Shown here: piece after piece, positions 8,806 through 18,046 of the stretch
Numbering within the stretch: the stretch's first letter is position 1
Layout: each line of letters starts with the position of its first letter
From: an uncultured Gemmatimonadota bacterium
Lineage (GTDB): Bacteria; Gemmatimonadota; Gemmatimonadetes; Gemmatimonadales; Gemmatimonadaceae
Direction: 5' to 3'
DNA length: 64,000 bases
Assembly: GCA_902825965.1 (NCBI GenBank)
Contig: CADEDA010000013.1
Span: forward strand, 19,630-83,629
The notes under the pieces: model-generated
Told to the model about the DNA's origin: nothing
Database searches by the model: none
Seen by the model: only the letters and a program-made list of their open reading frames with translations
Made by a program: the position numbers and the translations under genes

Positions 8806-11800
8806 CCGCTCACCGTGGCACACTTCGGATCCAGCGGCGGCAGCTGCAGCCGCGCCAGCTCCGCATTCACGGCCGCCAGCTCCGTCCGCCAGATCTGCTG
8901 CAGCGTGCTGGTGTACCCGCGCAGTTCCCGCTCCAGGATCCCGTAGATCTCCGGCATGTTCGTCGTCGGCCGCCCGTCCCCGCGCTCGGCCATCGACAGC
9001 AACGTCGCAAGGCGGTTGTTCACCTTGATCGGGAAGTTGAGTGGGTCCTGCCCGCTCTGGTTGCGCACCTGATAGATGTTCTCCTCCACCGCCGAGGCCT
9101 TGGTCCGCAGGACGTCACCCTTGGCGGCCAGGTTTCGGTCGGAGTTCTTCGCGGTGCGGTCGGCGAGCTGTTCCTTCACGCGCCGGATCTCGATCACCGC
9201 CTGGTTGGCCTCGGTGGCCTTGTCCCGCACCATCCGGCCGAACCGATACTGCGCGTGCAGGTCCGCGTCGGTCACCTCCGGCAGGCGCGGATTGCGCGCG
9301 ACCGTGAGCGGCGCCGTGTGCGCCTTGCCGTCGGCCACGAGGCGGATGGTGTAGCGACCGGGCGGCACCGCCGGACCCGCGGTCCCCGCGCCCCAGAGGA
9401 TCATCCCCGGGAACCCCACGATGGGCGACGTGCGCAGGTCCCATTCGAAGCGCGTCAGGCCGGCCGTGGCCGGGATGAAGGCCGCGCCCCCGCCCCGCCG
9501 ACGCCCGCCGCCCGCCGCACCGGCCTGCGCCGCGCTGCGCGACGTGTCGTTCTCCCACTTGCGGAGCACCGCGCCGGCCGAGTCGAGGATCTCGAGCGAG
9601 GCGCGCTGCGGCGCCTTGCTGAACCGCCAACTGATGGACGCCGGCAGCCCCGACCGCAGGGCCGTCGGCGAGGCGAAGAGCTGCGCGTCCGCCACCATGC
9701 GCGCCGGCGTCATCTGCCGCAGCGGCGCGATGTTGTCGAGCACCCAGAACCCGCGCCCGTGCGTCCCGATCACCAGTTCGTTGTCCTCGACGATGAGGTC
9801 GGCCACCGGGACATCCGGCAGGTTGAGCGAGAGCGATTGCCAGCGCGCCCCGTCATCGTACGACACGTAGACGCCGTGCTGGGTTGCCGCGTAGAGCAGG
9901 CCGCGGCGCGTGGGATCCTCGCGCACGGCGTGCACGTAGTCGTCGTCGCGCATGCCGGCGGTGATCCGCGTCCAGGTGCGGCCGTAGTCGTTGGTCCGGA
10001 AGATGTATGGCGCGAAGTCGTTGAGCAGCGGCTTGCGCACCGAGAGATAGGCGGTCCCCGACGCGAACGCCGAGGCGTCGATCTGGCTCACGCGCCCGAA
10101 ATCGGGCATGTCCTTGGGCGTGATGTTCGTCCAGGTCTTGCCGCCGTCGCGCGTGACATGCACCAGCCCGTCGTCCGAGCCCACCCAGATCACGTTCACG
10201 TCGCGCTTGCCCGGGGCCACGGAGAAGATGGTGCCGTACACCTCGGGGCCGTTCATGTCGCCCGTGATCGGCCCACCGGACTTCTCCTGCGTCTCCGGCG
10301 CGTGCCGCGTGAGATCACCCGAGAGCGCCGCCCACGTCTGCCCGCCGTCCATCGTCATCCAGAGCCGCTGCGACGACACGTACAGTCTCCGCGGATCGAC
10401 CGGCGAGAAGATGATCGGATACGTCCACTGCCAGCGCTCCTTGATCTCCTTGCTCGGCTCGCCCGAGTAGAACCAGGGATACGGGTTCACCTCGCGCGAG
10501 AGCCCGGTGCGGCGGTTGAACTTGTCGAGGTAGCCGCCGTTGTTCGTGCCGGCGTAGAAGAGGTCCGGGTCCCGCGGGTCCGGGGCGATGTAGCCCGGCT
10601 CACCGCCGCCGGCGATGTAGGAGACCGCCATGCCGCCCGCGGTGAGGTCGCGGTAGGCTGCGCCGGGCGCCGCGGGCGGCGCGGGCGGCGCTGCGGCCGC
10701 CGCGCGGGCCGCGTTCACGTTCCAGTTGAACGGCGTGCAGATGGTGGTGTTGTCCTGCTGCGAGCCGCAGACGTGGAAGGGGATGTGCTTGGTGGTGATG
10801 ACGTGGTAGAACTGCTCGGTGGGATAGTCCTGCTCCGTCCAGGTGCGCCCCGTGTTGGTCGTGATGGCGCCGCCGCCGTCGTTGGCGACCACCAGGTGCG
10901 CGGGGTCCTGCGGATCCACCCAGAGATCGTGGAAGTCGCCGTGGGTGCCGTTGCCGATGGAGGTGAGCGTCTTGCCCTGGTCGGCGGACCGGAAGAGCGA
11001 GGTGTTCTGCGCGTAGACCACGTCCGCGTTCTGGTGGTCCGCGAACAGGTGCGTGTAATAGAAGGCCCGCTGCCGGATCGAGCGGTTCTCGTTCATGAGC
11101 GTCCAGGTCGCGCCCGCATCATCGGACTTGAACAATCCACCCTTCTCGTTCTCGATGAGCGCATACACCCGGTTGGGGTTCGCGGCCGTGAGCGCGACAC
11201 CGATCCGGCCGATGAGCCCGCCGGGCAGGCCCGCATTGCGCGTGATCTCGCTCCAGGTCTCGCCGCCGTCCGTGCTCTTGAACAGCCCCGATCCGGGGCC
11301 ACCCGACGACATCTGGTACTCCTTGCGGTAGGCCTCCCAGAGCGCCGCGTAGATCACGTTGGGGTTCGTGCGATCGATCGCGATGTCGATCGCACCGGAC
11401 TTGTCGTCGCGATCGAGCACCTTGCGCCAGCTCTTACCGCCGTCCGTGCTCTTGAACACCCCGCGTTCCGCACTCGGCACACTGTACTTGCCGAACGACG
11501 CGACGTAGACGATCTCGGGGTTGGTGGGATGGATGCGGATCTTGGCGATCCCGTGTGACTCGCGGAATCCGACGTGCGCCCAGGTCTTCCCCGCGTCCGT
11601 CGACTTGTACACGCCGTCGCCGGGCATGATGTTGCCGCGGATCGCCGTCTCGCCCATGCCGATGTAGACGAGGTCGGGGTTGGTCTCGCTCACCGCGACC
11701 GCGCCCACCGAGGCCGACTTGACCTGCCCGTCGGTGACCGGGAACCAGGTCTCGCCGCCGTCGACGGTCTTCCAGAGTCCGCCACCCGTCGCCCCGAAGT

Positions 11801-12011
11801 ACGCCTCATTGCGCCGGCCGACGACGCCACTGGAGGCGATGGAGCGTCCCCCGCGATCCGGCCCGATGTTGCGCCAGCGGTACTGGGACAGGATAGCCGA
11901 GTCGAGGGTGACCGGCTCGAGGCTCGGGGCGGCCTGCTGACGGTCGCGGGCGAACGCGCCCAGCGACAGCGAGGCCGGAATCAGCAGGGCGAGGGGACGG
12001 AGCGAAAGCAT
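8787..12011 (-). CDS. VPS10/sortilin-type BNR-repeat exported protein
   Basis: 1074-aa exported protein with two Asp-box (BNR) beta-propellers, of the kind annotated as 'VPS10 domain-containing protein' or 'glycosyl hydrolase' in Gemmatimonadota. At least nine Asp boxes are visible, including STDAGKTW, STDGGKSW, STDGGETW, SDDAGATW, TMDGGQTW, TRDGGKTW and TNDYGRTW. A C-terminal beta domain (about 780-950) precedes a helical tail. A signal peptide (MLSLRPLALLIPASLSLGAF) supports ATG 12011; a frame open to 12197 adds a low-quality extension. Asp boxes are structural, so enzyme activity is not implied. First gene of a probable operon with the lipoprotein and the DUF5916 gene. Confidence 0.9.
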   Translation of the reverse strand: MLSLRPLALLIPASLSLGAFARDRQQAAPSLEPVTLDSAILSQYRWRNIGPDRGGRSIASSGVVGRRNEAYFGATGGGLWKTVDGGETWFPVTDGQVKSASVGAVAVSETNPDLVYIGMGETAIRGNIMPGDGVYKSTDAGKTWAHVGFRESHGIAKIRIHPTNPEIVYVASFGKYSVPSAERGVFKSTDGGKSWRKVLDRDDKSGAIDIAIDRTNPNVIYAALWEAYRKEYQMSSGGPGSGLFKSTDGGETWSEITRNAGLPGGLIGRIGVALTAANPNRVYALIENEKGGLFKSDDAGATWTLMNENRSIRQRAFYYTHLFADHQNADVVYAQNTSLFRSADQGKTLTSIGNGTHGDFHDLWVDPQDPAHLVVANDGGGAITTNTGRTWTEQDYPTEQFYHVITTKHIPFHVCGSQQDNTTICTPFNWNVNAARAAAAAPPAPPAAPGAAYRDLTAGGMAVSYIAGGGEPGYIAPDPRDPDLFYAGTNNGGYLDKFNRRTGLSREVNPYPWFYSGEPSKEIKERWQWTYPIIFSPVDPRRLYVSSQRLWMTMDGGQTWAALSGDLTRHAPETQEKSGGPITGDMNGPEVYGTIFSVAPGKRDVNVIWVGSDDGLVHVTRDGGKTWTNITPKDMPDFGRVSQIDASAFASGTAYLSVRKPLLNDFAPYIFRTNDYGRTWTRITAGMRDDDYVHAVREDPTRRGLLYAATQHGVYVSYDDGARWQSLSLNLPDVPVADLIVEDNELVIGTHGRGFWVLDNIAPLRQMTPARMVADAQLFASPTALRSGLPASISWRFSKAPQRASLEILDSAGAVLRKWENDTSRSAAQAGAAGGGRRRGGGAAFIPATAGLTRFEWDLRTSPIVGFPGMILWGAGTAGPAVPPGRYTIRLVADGKAHTAPLTVARNPRLPEVTDADLHAQYRFGRMVRDKATEANQAVIEIRRVKEQLADRTAKNSDRNLAAKGDVLRTKASAVEENIYQVRNQSGQDPLNFPIKVNNRLATLLSMAERGDGRPTTNMPEIYGILERELRGYTSTLQQIWRTELAAVNAELARLQLPPLDPKCATVSGCAPTP

Positions 12012-12301
12012 GGACGGGGTCTGGTGGGGGTGGACCACGATCGGGAACGCAGGGGCCTGCCGGAATGTTGCGACATCCGAGGTCTGAGAGCCAGCGGGAT
12101 GAGCGCAAGGCAAGTTCGTCTCGCGCCCCCCGCGCGAGTTCCAGTTACGCCGAGATACACTGGAACGGACGGCGGCAAGGCCACTGGATTGGCGCAAGCG
12201 GCACTCCGTCCGCTATTGTGAACGTTGGCAATGCCGCAGGGCAGTGAGTCGACCGGAGTGCTGAGCGTTCGACGAGTCTCCCTTCCATCGAGGATGCTTC
12301 G

Positions 12302-14017
12302 ATGAACCGAACGCTCATGCGACTCTCGGTCGTCCTGCTCCTCATCCCGGCAGGCAGCTCAGCGCAGACGATCACCGGGTCTGTGCGCACGTCGGACTCC
12401 GATGGGCCGATCGCAGGTGCCATCGTAGAGGTCCGCACGACACGCCATGCGGAGCCGGTTCGAGCGCTCAGTGACGCCACGGGGCGCTTTCGTCTGCGGA
12501 CTCAACCGTCCGACACACTATGGCTCCGCGTGCTTCGGGTCGGGTTCCTGCCGACAGAACATCCTGCCATCGTCACTCGCGGCCGCTCCGCCATCGACGT
12601 CACCGTCATCGCTCATGACATGCGCGTCGAACTGGCATCCGTTCGGGTCACTGGGCGCGACCGCTGCCGCGTCCGGCCTGAGAACGGCTTGGCGGTCGCG
12701 ACGGCGTGGGAGGAGGCCCGCAAAGTCATGCTCGCTTCGCAGCTCATGAGTGTCGACACCGCCATTAGCGGCAGCTGGTACGTCTATGAGAGCGTCGTAG
12801 ATCCGAACTCGCAGCACGTCCGAGAGCAGAGCGTTTCTCGCTATGGCGCTTCGACTCGCCGTGTCTTTCGCAGCGTTCCCGTTGGCGCACTGATCGCACT
12901 CGGATTCGTCGTGCAGGATACCGACGGGGTTCGATTCTACGCGCCCGATGTTGACGTCCTCCTGTCCGAGCAGTTCGCGAACACATACTGCTTCCGACTG
13001 GTGAACGGATCATCGAATCGCATCGGCATTCGGTTCCAACGTGTCGACCGCAAGGATGCTCGGCACGACATCGAGGGGACAGTCTGGTTGGACCGCAGAA
13101 GCGGGGAGGTGGCGCGCGTTGAGTTCACGTACACGGGCTTTCCAGTCCTTCCTGAGCCCAACAGCGCCGGTGGATTCGTTGAGTTCGCCAAGCTGGAACG
13201 CTCCGGGTGGGTGGCGTCAGCATGGCGCGCGCAGATCCCACTGTTGACCTCGAGTACCACGAACCACTATCTCACCGATGTGAGCAGCGGCGTGAACACG
13301 ACGCACACCACTGCACGGGAGATCCGCGTCGCGGGTGGTGAGTTGGAACGACTGGTGCGCAGTGACCGTGTGGTATTCGACGAACCACGCGCCGCCATTC
13401 GGCTCCACTTCGTCCCTTCCGACGGCGCGACAAGCACCACATCCGTGGTCGCTTCACTGCGGGGATCTTCCGTTCGGGGTGCCAGCGACTCCACTGGAAG
13501 ACTCCGACTCGGTCCCCTGCCGGCGGGACGATACACCGCCAACATCGTTGTACCGACGCTCGACTCATTGAAGATGGCGCCGTTCGACGTCACCGTCGAG
13601 GCGACCGTCGGAACCGAGTACCAGGTGATCCGGTTGCCTTCGACGCGCGATGCAGTAGCGCGCCCCTGCGGAACCGACTCGGCCAACGCGGGCTCAGCCA
13701 TTCTGCGAGGAACCGTGGGCAGGCCCGGAGGCACTCCGGTGTTTGGTGCGACCGTCACCGTTGACTTCGCGCGTGTGGATGCGAGGCGGATCGGAACGGG
13801 ATTGGTTCGCTGGGCTCCCTCGGCGCTGTCGGCGCTCACGGATAGCCGCGGACGATTCCAGATTTGCGGCATTCCCCGAGCGACTGACCTTCGCGTGACG
13901 GTGTTCGTTGACGGAGCGATGATCGAGCGACGCGTTCGGATCGACCCGCCGCGGTACGACTTCGAATCCAACTTCGAGATCGATCGGCCGCAAGGCACGC
14001 CCTCAGCCCATCGGTGA
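12302..14017 (+). CDS. Exported protein with carboxypeptidase-regulatory-like domains
   Basis: 571 aa with a clear signal peptide (MNRTLMRLSVVLLLIPAGSS, cleavage after AQ). An N-terminal CarboxypepD_reg-like domain (about 24-100) has the usual G.V....PIAGAIVEV ... DATGRFRL pattern. A middle region (about 110-330) resembles outer-membrane-associated beta proteins. Two more carboxypeptidase-regulatory or SdrB-like modules follow (RGSSVRGASDSTGRLRLGPLPAGRY; DSRGRFQICGIPRATDLRVTV). Such modules are structural or carbohydrate-binding, and no catalytic residues are seen. It diverges from the VPS10-type gene over 290 nt in which I see no clear regulatory element. GC looks lower than in the neighbours, which may indicate later acquisition. 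Confidence 0.8.
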   Translation: MNRTLMRLSVVLLLIPAGSSAQTITGSVRTSDSDGPIAGAIVEVRTTRHAEPVRALSDATGRFRLRTQPSDTLWLRVLRVGFLPTEHPAIVTRGRSAIDVTVIAHDMRVELASVRVTGRDRCRVRPENGLAVATAWEEARKVMLASQLMSVDTAISGSWYVYESVVDPNSQHVREQSVSRYGASTRRVFRSVPVGALIALGFVVQDTDGVRFYAPDVDVLLSEQFANTYCFRLVNGSSNRIGIRFQRVDRKDARHDIEGTVWLDRRSGEVARVEFTYTGFPVLPEPNSAGGFVEFAKLERSGWVASAWRAQIPLLTSSTTNHYLTDVSSGVNTTHTTAREIRVAGGELERLVRSDRVVFDEPRAAIRLHFVPSDGATSTTSVVASLRGSSVRGASDSTGRLRLGPLPAGRYTANIVVPTLDSLKMAPFDVTVEATVGTEYQVIRLPSTRDAVARPCGTDSANAGSAILRGTVGRPGGTPVFGATVTVDFARVDARRIGTGLVRWAPSALSALTDSRGRFQICGIPRATDLRVTVFVDGAMIERRVRIDPPRYDFESNFEIDRPQGTPSAHR

Positions 14018-14106
14018 TAGCGGCGCACGCTCGCGGATATCGTGAACGCACGGCGCAGAAGCCACCGTGCAGTCGTCCATCGAGTCTCGCGTGACTCGGT
14101 CGGCGC

Positions 14107-15249
14107 TCAGACCTTCAGCACGATCGCGCGGCGTTCCATGCTTGCCAGGATCACGTACCACGTTGCCACGAACGCAAGCGCGAACCCGAGCGACGCCGTC
14201 TTGGGACTCAGCCAGGACGCGAACAACTCCTGATACACAATCGTCTGCACCGCCGTCGCCTTGCCCTCGTACTCGATCTTCCAGAGCGAGCCGATGGTCC
14301 GGGCCATCACCCCCGAGCCCACGAATGCCGCCATGGGATTGAGTCCGTACGTCACGAAGAACGCGGTCCACCCCGTCACCCGCTGCACGTCGGTGATCCA
14401 GAGGATCGTCGCGATCGCCACCGCAGCCATGCCACCGGTGAACAACACGTAGCTCGACGTCCACAGCGCCTTGTTGATCGGGAAGCTCCAGTGCCACATC
14501 AGGCCGAGCACCATCCCCATGCACCCCACCGCGAACAGGCCGTTGATCCGCTCGGCGAGCGGCCGCGGACCGGTGAGCCAACGTCCGGTGAACACCCCGA
14601 GCATGGCCGTGCCGATCGCGGGCACGGTCGAGAGCAGTCCCTCGGGATCCCACGTGCGACTCTGCCGCCAGAGATGGCCGCTCAGCAGCGTGCGGTCGAG
14701 CCACGCCGCGATCGAGCTGCTGGGATCGTCGAGCAGGTTCGCGCCGATGCCACCGAGCCCCGGGACGGGCAGCAGCGTCATCGCGAACCAGTACCCGTAC
14801 AGCAGGGCGACCAGGACCATGACCTGCTGCTTGAGCGTGCCGCGACTCGTGAGCAGGGCCGCCCCCATGTACGCCAAGCCGATCCGCGGCAGGACGCCAG
14901 GGATGCGCACGTCGGTGATGCGCGAGAGCGGCCAGAACGGGAACGCGGCCAAGGCCCAGCCGATGAGGATGATGAGCAGCCCGCGCTTGACCACCTGCCG
15001 CAGGATCGCGCCCTCGTCGTCCCCACGGGCCCGACGCGCACTCAGCGAGATGTGTGTCGTGACGCCGGCGATGAACAGGAAGAACGGGAAGATCAGGTCG
15101 GTGGGGGTCCAGCCGTGCCAGCGCGCGTGCGCGAGCGGCGGATAGATCGCCCCCCAGTTGCCGGGGTTGTTCACGAGCAGCATCCCGGCGACGGTCGCGC
15201 CCCGGAAGACGTCGAGGGCGAGCAGTCGCTCGCGTGGGGCGTCGCTCAC
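14107..15249 (-). CDS. DUF5009 / heparan-alpha-glucosaminide N-acetyltransferase-like membrane protein
   Basis: 380-aa polytopic membrane protein of the acyltransferase superfamily that includes lysosomal HGSNAT and bacterial NagX/DUF5009. The N-terminus has the family pattern LLALDVFRGATVAGMLLVNN and DLIFPFFLFIAGV, followed by about ten hydrophobic segments. Family members move acetyl groups across membranes onto amino sugars; the substrate here is unknown. The start is GTG 15249 with a GGAGGAG Shine-Dalgarno 6 nt upstream, overlapping the glycosidase stop by 4 nt (GTGA). Last gene of a tightly coupled trio, which suggests a shared amino-sugar or cell-wall-related task (inference). Confidence 0.85.
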   Translation of the reverse strand: MSDAPRERLLALDVFRGATVAGMLLVNNPGNWGAIYPPLAHARWHGWTPTDLIFPFFLFIAGVTTHISLSARRARGDDEGAILRQVVKRGLLIILIGWALAAFPFWPLSRITDVRIPGVLPRIGLAYMGAALLTSRGTLKQQVMVLVALLYGYWFAMTLLPVPGLGGIGANLLDDPSSSIAAWLDRTLLSGHLWRQSRTWDPEGLLSTVPAIGTAMLGVFTGRWLTGPRPLAERINGLFAVGCMGMVLGLMWHWSFPINKALWTSSYVLFTGGMAAVAIATILWITDVQRVTGWTAFFVTYGLNPMAAFVGSGVMARTIGSLWKIEYEGKATAVQTIVYQELFASWLSPKTASLGFALAFVATWYVILASMERRAIVLKV

Positions 15250-16262
15250 GGTGCACTCCTCCGGCAATCGCGGATGACCGCCAGCGCGTTCCCCACGGCG
15301 CGCTCGCCGGTGGGATCCGACGGTCGATTGGCGACGCGCATGACGCCGGCCGAGTCGGGCACGGCGTACACGAGCGCACTCGACCCGCCGCCGTCGAGGT
15401 TGATCGCGTCGGGGGCGCCGAGCGCGAGCATGAGAGTGGCCGTCTCGCGGAGCGTCATCCCGTCGCTGTATCCCTTCTGCCGGCCGTCGATCACCACGAG
15501 CAGCAACCGCCGTCCCCGGTCGGCGATCCCGAGCGCCGTGCGCGGGTGGCGTGTCTGCGCGAACGCGGCCTGCCCTTCGGTGTCCACGATCCCCAGGATC
15601 ACCGAATCCCGCGTCAGGATCGGCCGCCCGCCCACGGCCTCGCGCGGATGGAACGGCAGCAGCGAGAGTGCGGGCAGCGCGGGATCGTCCACGGTGAAGG
15701 CCTGCCGCTGCGCCGCCGCGACGGTGAAGAAGCCGATGTGCGGCCTGCCGGCGGAGTCGATGGCGAAGGTGGGACGCTCGGATGGTGGCGTGAGCACGCG
15801 GCCGTCAGTCATGTGCAGCCCCGTGGGCACGCCCGGCGGCGTGAACAGGAAGAAGTCCGCGTTCACCCCACCGATCACCTCGCGCGTGCGCGCCAGGTCG
15901 GCCAGCAGCGTGGAAGTCTTGTGGCGCCCGACCGCACTCGCGCCGCCTTTGACTGCGACGGCCGTATGGCACTGGTCGAGCCGCACGTCGAGCACCTGCA
16001 CCACCCAGGGGCCGGTACTCGCATACAGGGAGCGCCGGATCACGCCCGGCCGGAGTCGCTCGCTGTGCTGGCTGTCCACCGTGAAGGGGAACTGCCGCGC
16101 CGCGATCGGTGCCACCGCCGTGGTCGCACTGCCCACCTCGCTGCCCACCGCGCTGCCCACCGCGCTGCCCACCGCGCGTGCGCAGCCAGCGAGCGAGACG
16201 GTGCAGCAGGCAACCAGCGTGAGGGTCGCATGCGCGCGCGACGACGCAGGAAGCGAACGCAT
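15246..16262 (-). CDS. Phosphodiester glycosidase family (NAGPA-like) lipoprotein
   Basis: 338 aa. A type II signal peptide ends in VSLAGC, so the product should be lipid-anchored. It is followed by an Ala-Val-Gly-Ser linker encoded by four 12-nt tandem repeats (16136-16185) and then a NAGPA domain with the family signatures GGVNADFF and NLDGGGSSALVY. The mammalian enzyme removes GlcNAc from a phosphodiester; bacterial members act on phosphodiester-linked or capped sugars, and the substrate here is unknown. Its ATG directly abuts the TGA of the creatininase gene (TGAATG) and its stop overlaps the acyltransferase start, so translational coupling is very likely. Confidence 0.88.
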   Translation of the reverse strand: MRSLPASSRAHATLTLVACCTVSLAGCARAVGSAVGSAVGSEVGSATTAVAPIAARQFPFTVDSQHSERLRPGVIRRSLYASTGPWVVQVLDVRLDQCHTAVAVKGGASAVGRHKTSTLLADLARTREVIGGVNADFFLFTPPGVPTGLHMTDGRVLTPPSERPTFAIDSAGRPHIGFFTVAAAQRQAFTVDDPALPALSLLPFHPREAVGGRPILTRDSVILGIVDTEGQAAFAQTRHPRTALGIADRGRRLLLVVIDGRQKGYSDGMTLRETATLMLALGAPDAINLDGGGSSALVYAVPDSAGVMRVANRPSDPTGERAVGNALAVIRDCRRSAP

Positions 16263-17036
16263 TCAGGGCCTCGGGAGGTAGAGGTCGTCGAGATCCGCCG
16301 CCGCGAGCTCGGCGAAGAACTGTGCGATGCGTTCCGTCACCGCCTCGAGGAACCGCTCGCCCTTGTCGCGGGTGGCCGCTGCCGGATTCCCGATGCCGGT
16401 GTCGTCGGTCACCTTGGTCCACTGCCGCGGTGCCCAGGCCCAGCCCTCGCGGAACGCCGCGATGCGCCAGGCCTTGGCGTAGCCATCCCCCGCCTCGGCG
16501 AGCGGCCGCACAAGCCCGGGTGCGAGCGCCTGCATCACGCTGGTCTCGAGTTCACCGGCATGGTCACCGAGGTCGGCGAAGAAGGCGCGACCGTCCACCA
16601 CCTGCCACCAGTTGAGCGTACAGAGGAACAGCCGCGTCTGCGGCTGCAGCTCGCGGATCATCCACTTGAAGTCGTTGCCGCCGTGCCCGTTGAGGATCAC
16701 CAGCCTGGAGACACCCTGCCCATCCAGTGCACGCACGAGGTCGCCGAGCAGGGCGAGCTGCGTACGCGGATTCATGTTGAGCGTGAACGGGATGTCGAGT
16801 TGCGTGGTGTTCACGCCGAATGGTACGCAGGGCAGCACTGCCGCTCGGGTGCCGCGGGTCCAGGCCCGTTCCGCCGCACGTGCTGCGACGGCCGTCGACT
16901 CGTCGTTGTCGGTCCCGTACGGCAAGTGGAGGTTGTGCGCTTCGGTCGCACCCCACGGCAAGACGGCGATGTCGTACTTCGCGGCGCGAACGCCGGGCAA
17001 CGTCTGTTCGGTCAGCATCCATGGGCGCGCGGTCAT
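16263..17036 (-). CDS. Creatininase family amidohydrolase
   Basis: 257 aa from ATG 17036. It carries metal-ligand motifs of the creatininase/ArfB/MftE superfamily: LPWGATEAHNLHLPYGTDN near the N-terminus, LNGHGGNDFKW in the middle and a DHAGELETS motif. The family hydrolyses amide bonds in small cyclic or peptide substrates, and MftE is a peptidase in mycofactocin maturation. No mycofactocin genes are present, so that role is unlikely. No signal peptide is visible, so it is probably cytoplasmic, unlike its two partners. First gene of the coupled trio (TGAATG junction). Confidence 0.88.
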   Translation of the reverse strand: MTARPWMLTEQTLPGVRAAKYDIAVLPWGATEAHNLHLPYGTDNDESTAVAARAAERAWTRGTRAAVLPCVPFGVNTTQLDIPFTLNMNPRTQLALLGDLVRALDGQGVSRLVILNGHGGNDFKWMIRELQPQTRLFLCTLNWWQVVDGRAFFADLGDHAGELETSVMQALAPGLVRPLAEAGDGYAKAWRIAAFREGWAWAPRQWTKVTDDTGIGNPAAATRDKGERFLEAVTERIAQFFAELAAADLDDLYLPRP

Positions 17037-17143
17037 GACCCAAAGGTACCGCACGATGTCACGGGTCGCCCGCGCGCGCCTCCTCCGGACGCGGCGGCCA
17101 CTACAGCCGGGCCGCCTCACGGCCGAGACTGACGGGGACCCCT

Positions 17144-18022
17144 TTGCCCGGCCGTCCCGTGTCCTACATCTTTCCGCGTCTCCAGCAGATCATCAGTCGG
17201 GGTGACGACCTGCCCACCCTGCCGAGCATCGTGCTCGAGCTGCACCGGGCACTCGAGAATCCGAATGCGGGCGCGGCGGCCATCGCCTACGTGCTCGATC
17301 AGGACCCGGCGCTGACCGCGCGCCTGCTACGCCTGGCAAACTCGGCCAAGTTCGCACGCCCGGGCGCGCCCATCACGTCGGTGCCGGCGGCCGTCGCGCG
17401 CATGGGGCTCAATCGCGTCCGGTCCACGTGCGTGGCCTTGGCGGTGGTGCAAGGGCTGGGCGGCCGGCACGCACGGCTGGATCACCAAGCGTTCTGGGCG
17501 CACAGTGCGACCGTGGCCGCGCTCACGGGGAGCCTCTGGGATCTTGTCGGCGACCGCCGCGCCGTGTCGACATCGGACGCATACTTGGTCGGCCTGCTGC
17601 ATGACGTCGGGCTGCTGGTGCTCGACCAGTACTTCCCCGACGAGCTCGGACAGCTACTTCAGGCGCGCGGCGATCACGATACCCCGTTGGGGCCGCTCGA
17701 GGAGCGGCATCTCGGGATCGACCACGGCGCGGTCGCGAGCCTGCTCCTTGGCCGCTGGTCGCTGCCGAGCTTCGTCGGCGAGGCGGTGTTTCACCACAAC
17801 CATCCGATGAGTGCACCGGCGCATGTCGCGCGGCTGTCGACGGTGATCGCCACCGCCGAGGCCATGTGCTGGCAGGCCGACCTCGGACTCGAGATCGAGG
17901 GACGCCCGCCGGAGTTGGCGGCCGTGCTGCTGCGGAAGCTGGACGTACCCGCCGCGGAGGTGCGCGGGATCATCGACTGGACGTACGATGCCTATGCACT
18001 GGCCGCGGAGGTGGCGGCGTGA
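17144..18022 (+). CDS. HDOD domain protein
   Basis: 292 aa, almost entirely one HDOD domain (about residues 15-220), a degenerate relative of HD phosphohydrolases found in signalling proteins. Diagnostic features are LPTLPSIVLELHRALENPNA, VLDQDPALTARLLRLANSAKF, a GLLHDVGLLVLDQ segment that retains an HD pair, and an AVFHHNHP motif. It most likely acts as a protein-interaction module in chemotaxis, motility or c-di-GMP signalling. The start could be TTG 17144 (ACGGGGA about 7 nt upstream) or GTG 17159. It stands alone, with convergent DUF2911 downstream. Confidence 0.85.
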   Translation: MPGRPVSYIFPRLQQIISRGDDLPTLPSIVLELHRALENPNAGAAAIAYVLDQDPALTARLLRLANSAKFARPGAPITSVPAAVARMGLNRVRSTCVALAVVQGLGGRHARLDHQAFWAHSATVAALTGSLWDLVGDRRAVSTSDAYLVGLLHDVGLLVLDQYFPDELGQLLQARGDHDTPLGPLEERHLGIDHGAVASLLLGRWSLPSFVGEAVFHHNHPMSAPAHVARLSTVIATAEAMCWQADLGLEIEGRPPELAAVLLRKLDVPAAEVRGIIDWTYDAYALAAEVAA

Positions 18023-18046
18023 GGAGCGCCGGTGTACGGCCTCGAC

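Noticed and set aside
9255..11558. Long plus-strand open frame opposite the VPS10-type gene (and similar ones at 5085-6704, 14491-16281, 31541-34069, 53222-55399, 55050-57497)
   Set aside because: Products are Arg/His/Gly/Ala-rich with no domains and lie antisense to clearly real genes; typical of high-GC codon use.
16263..17036. Creatininase-family gene as mycofactocin mftE
   Set aside because: No mftA-D/F genes in the neighbourhood; its partners are a glycosidase and an acyltransferase.
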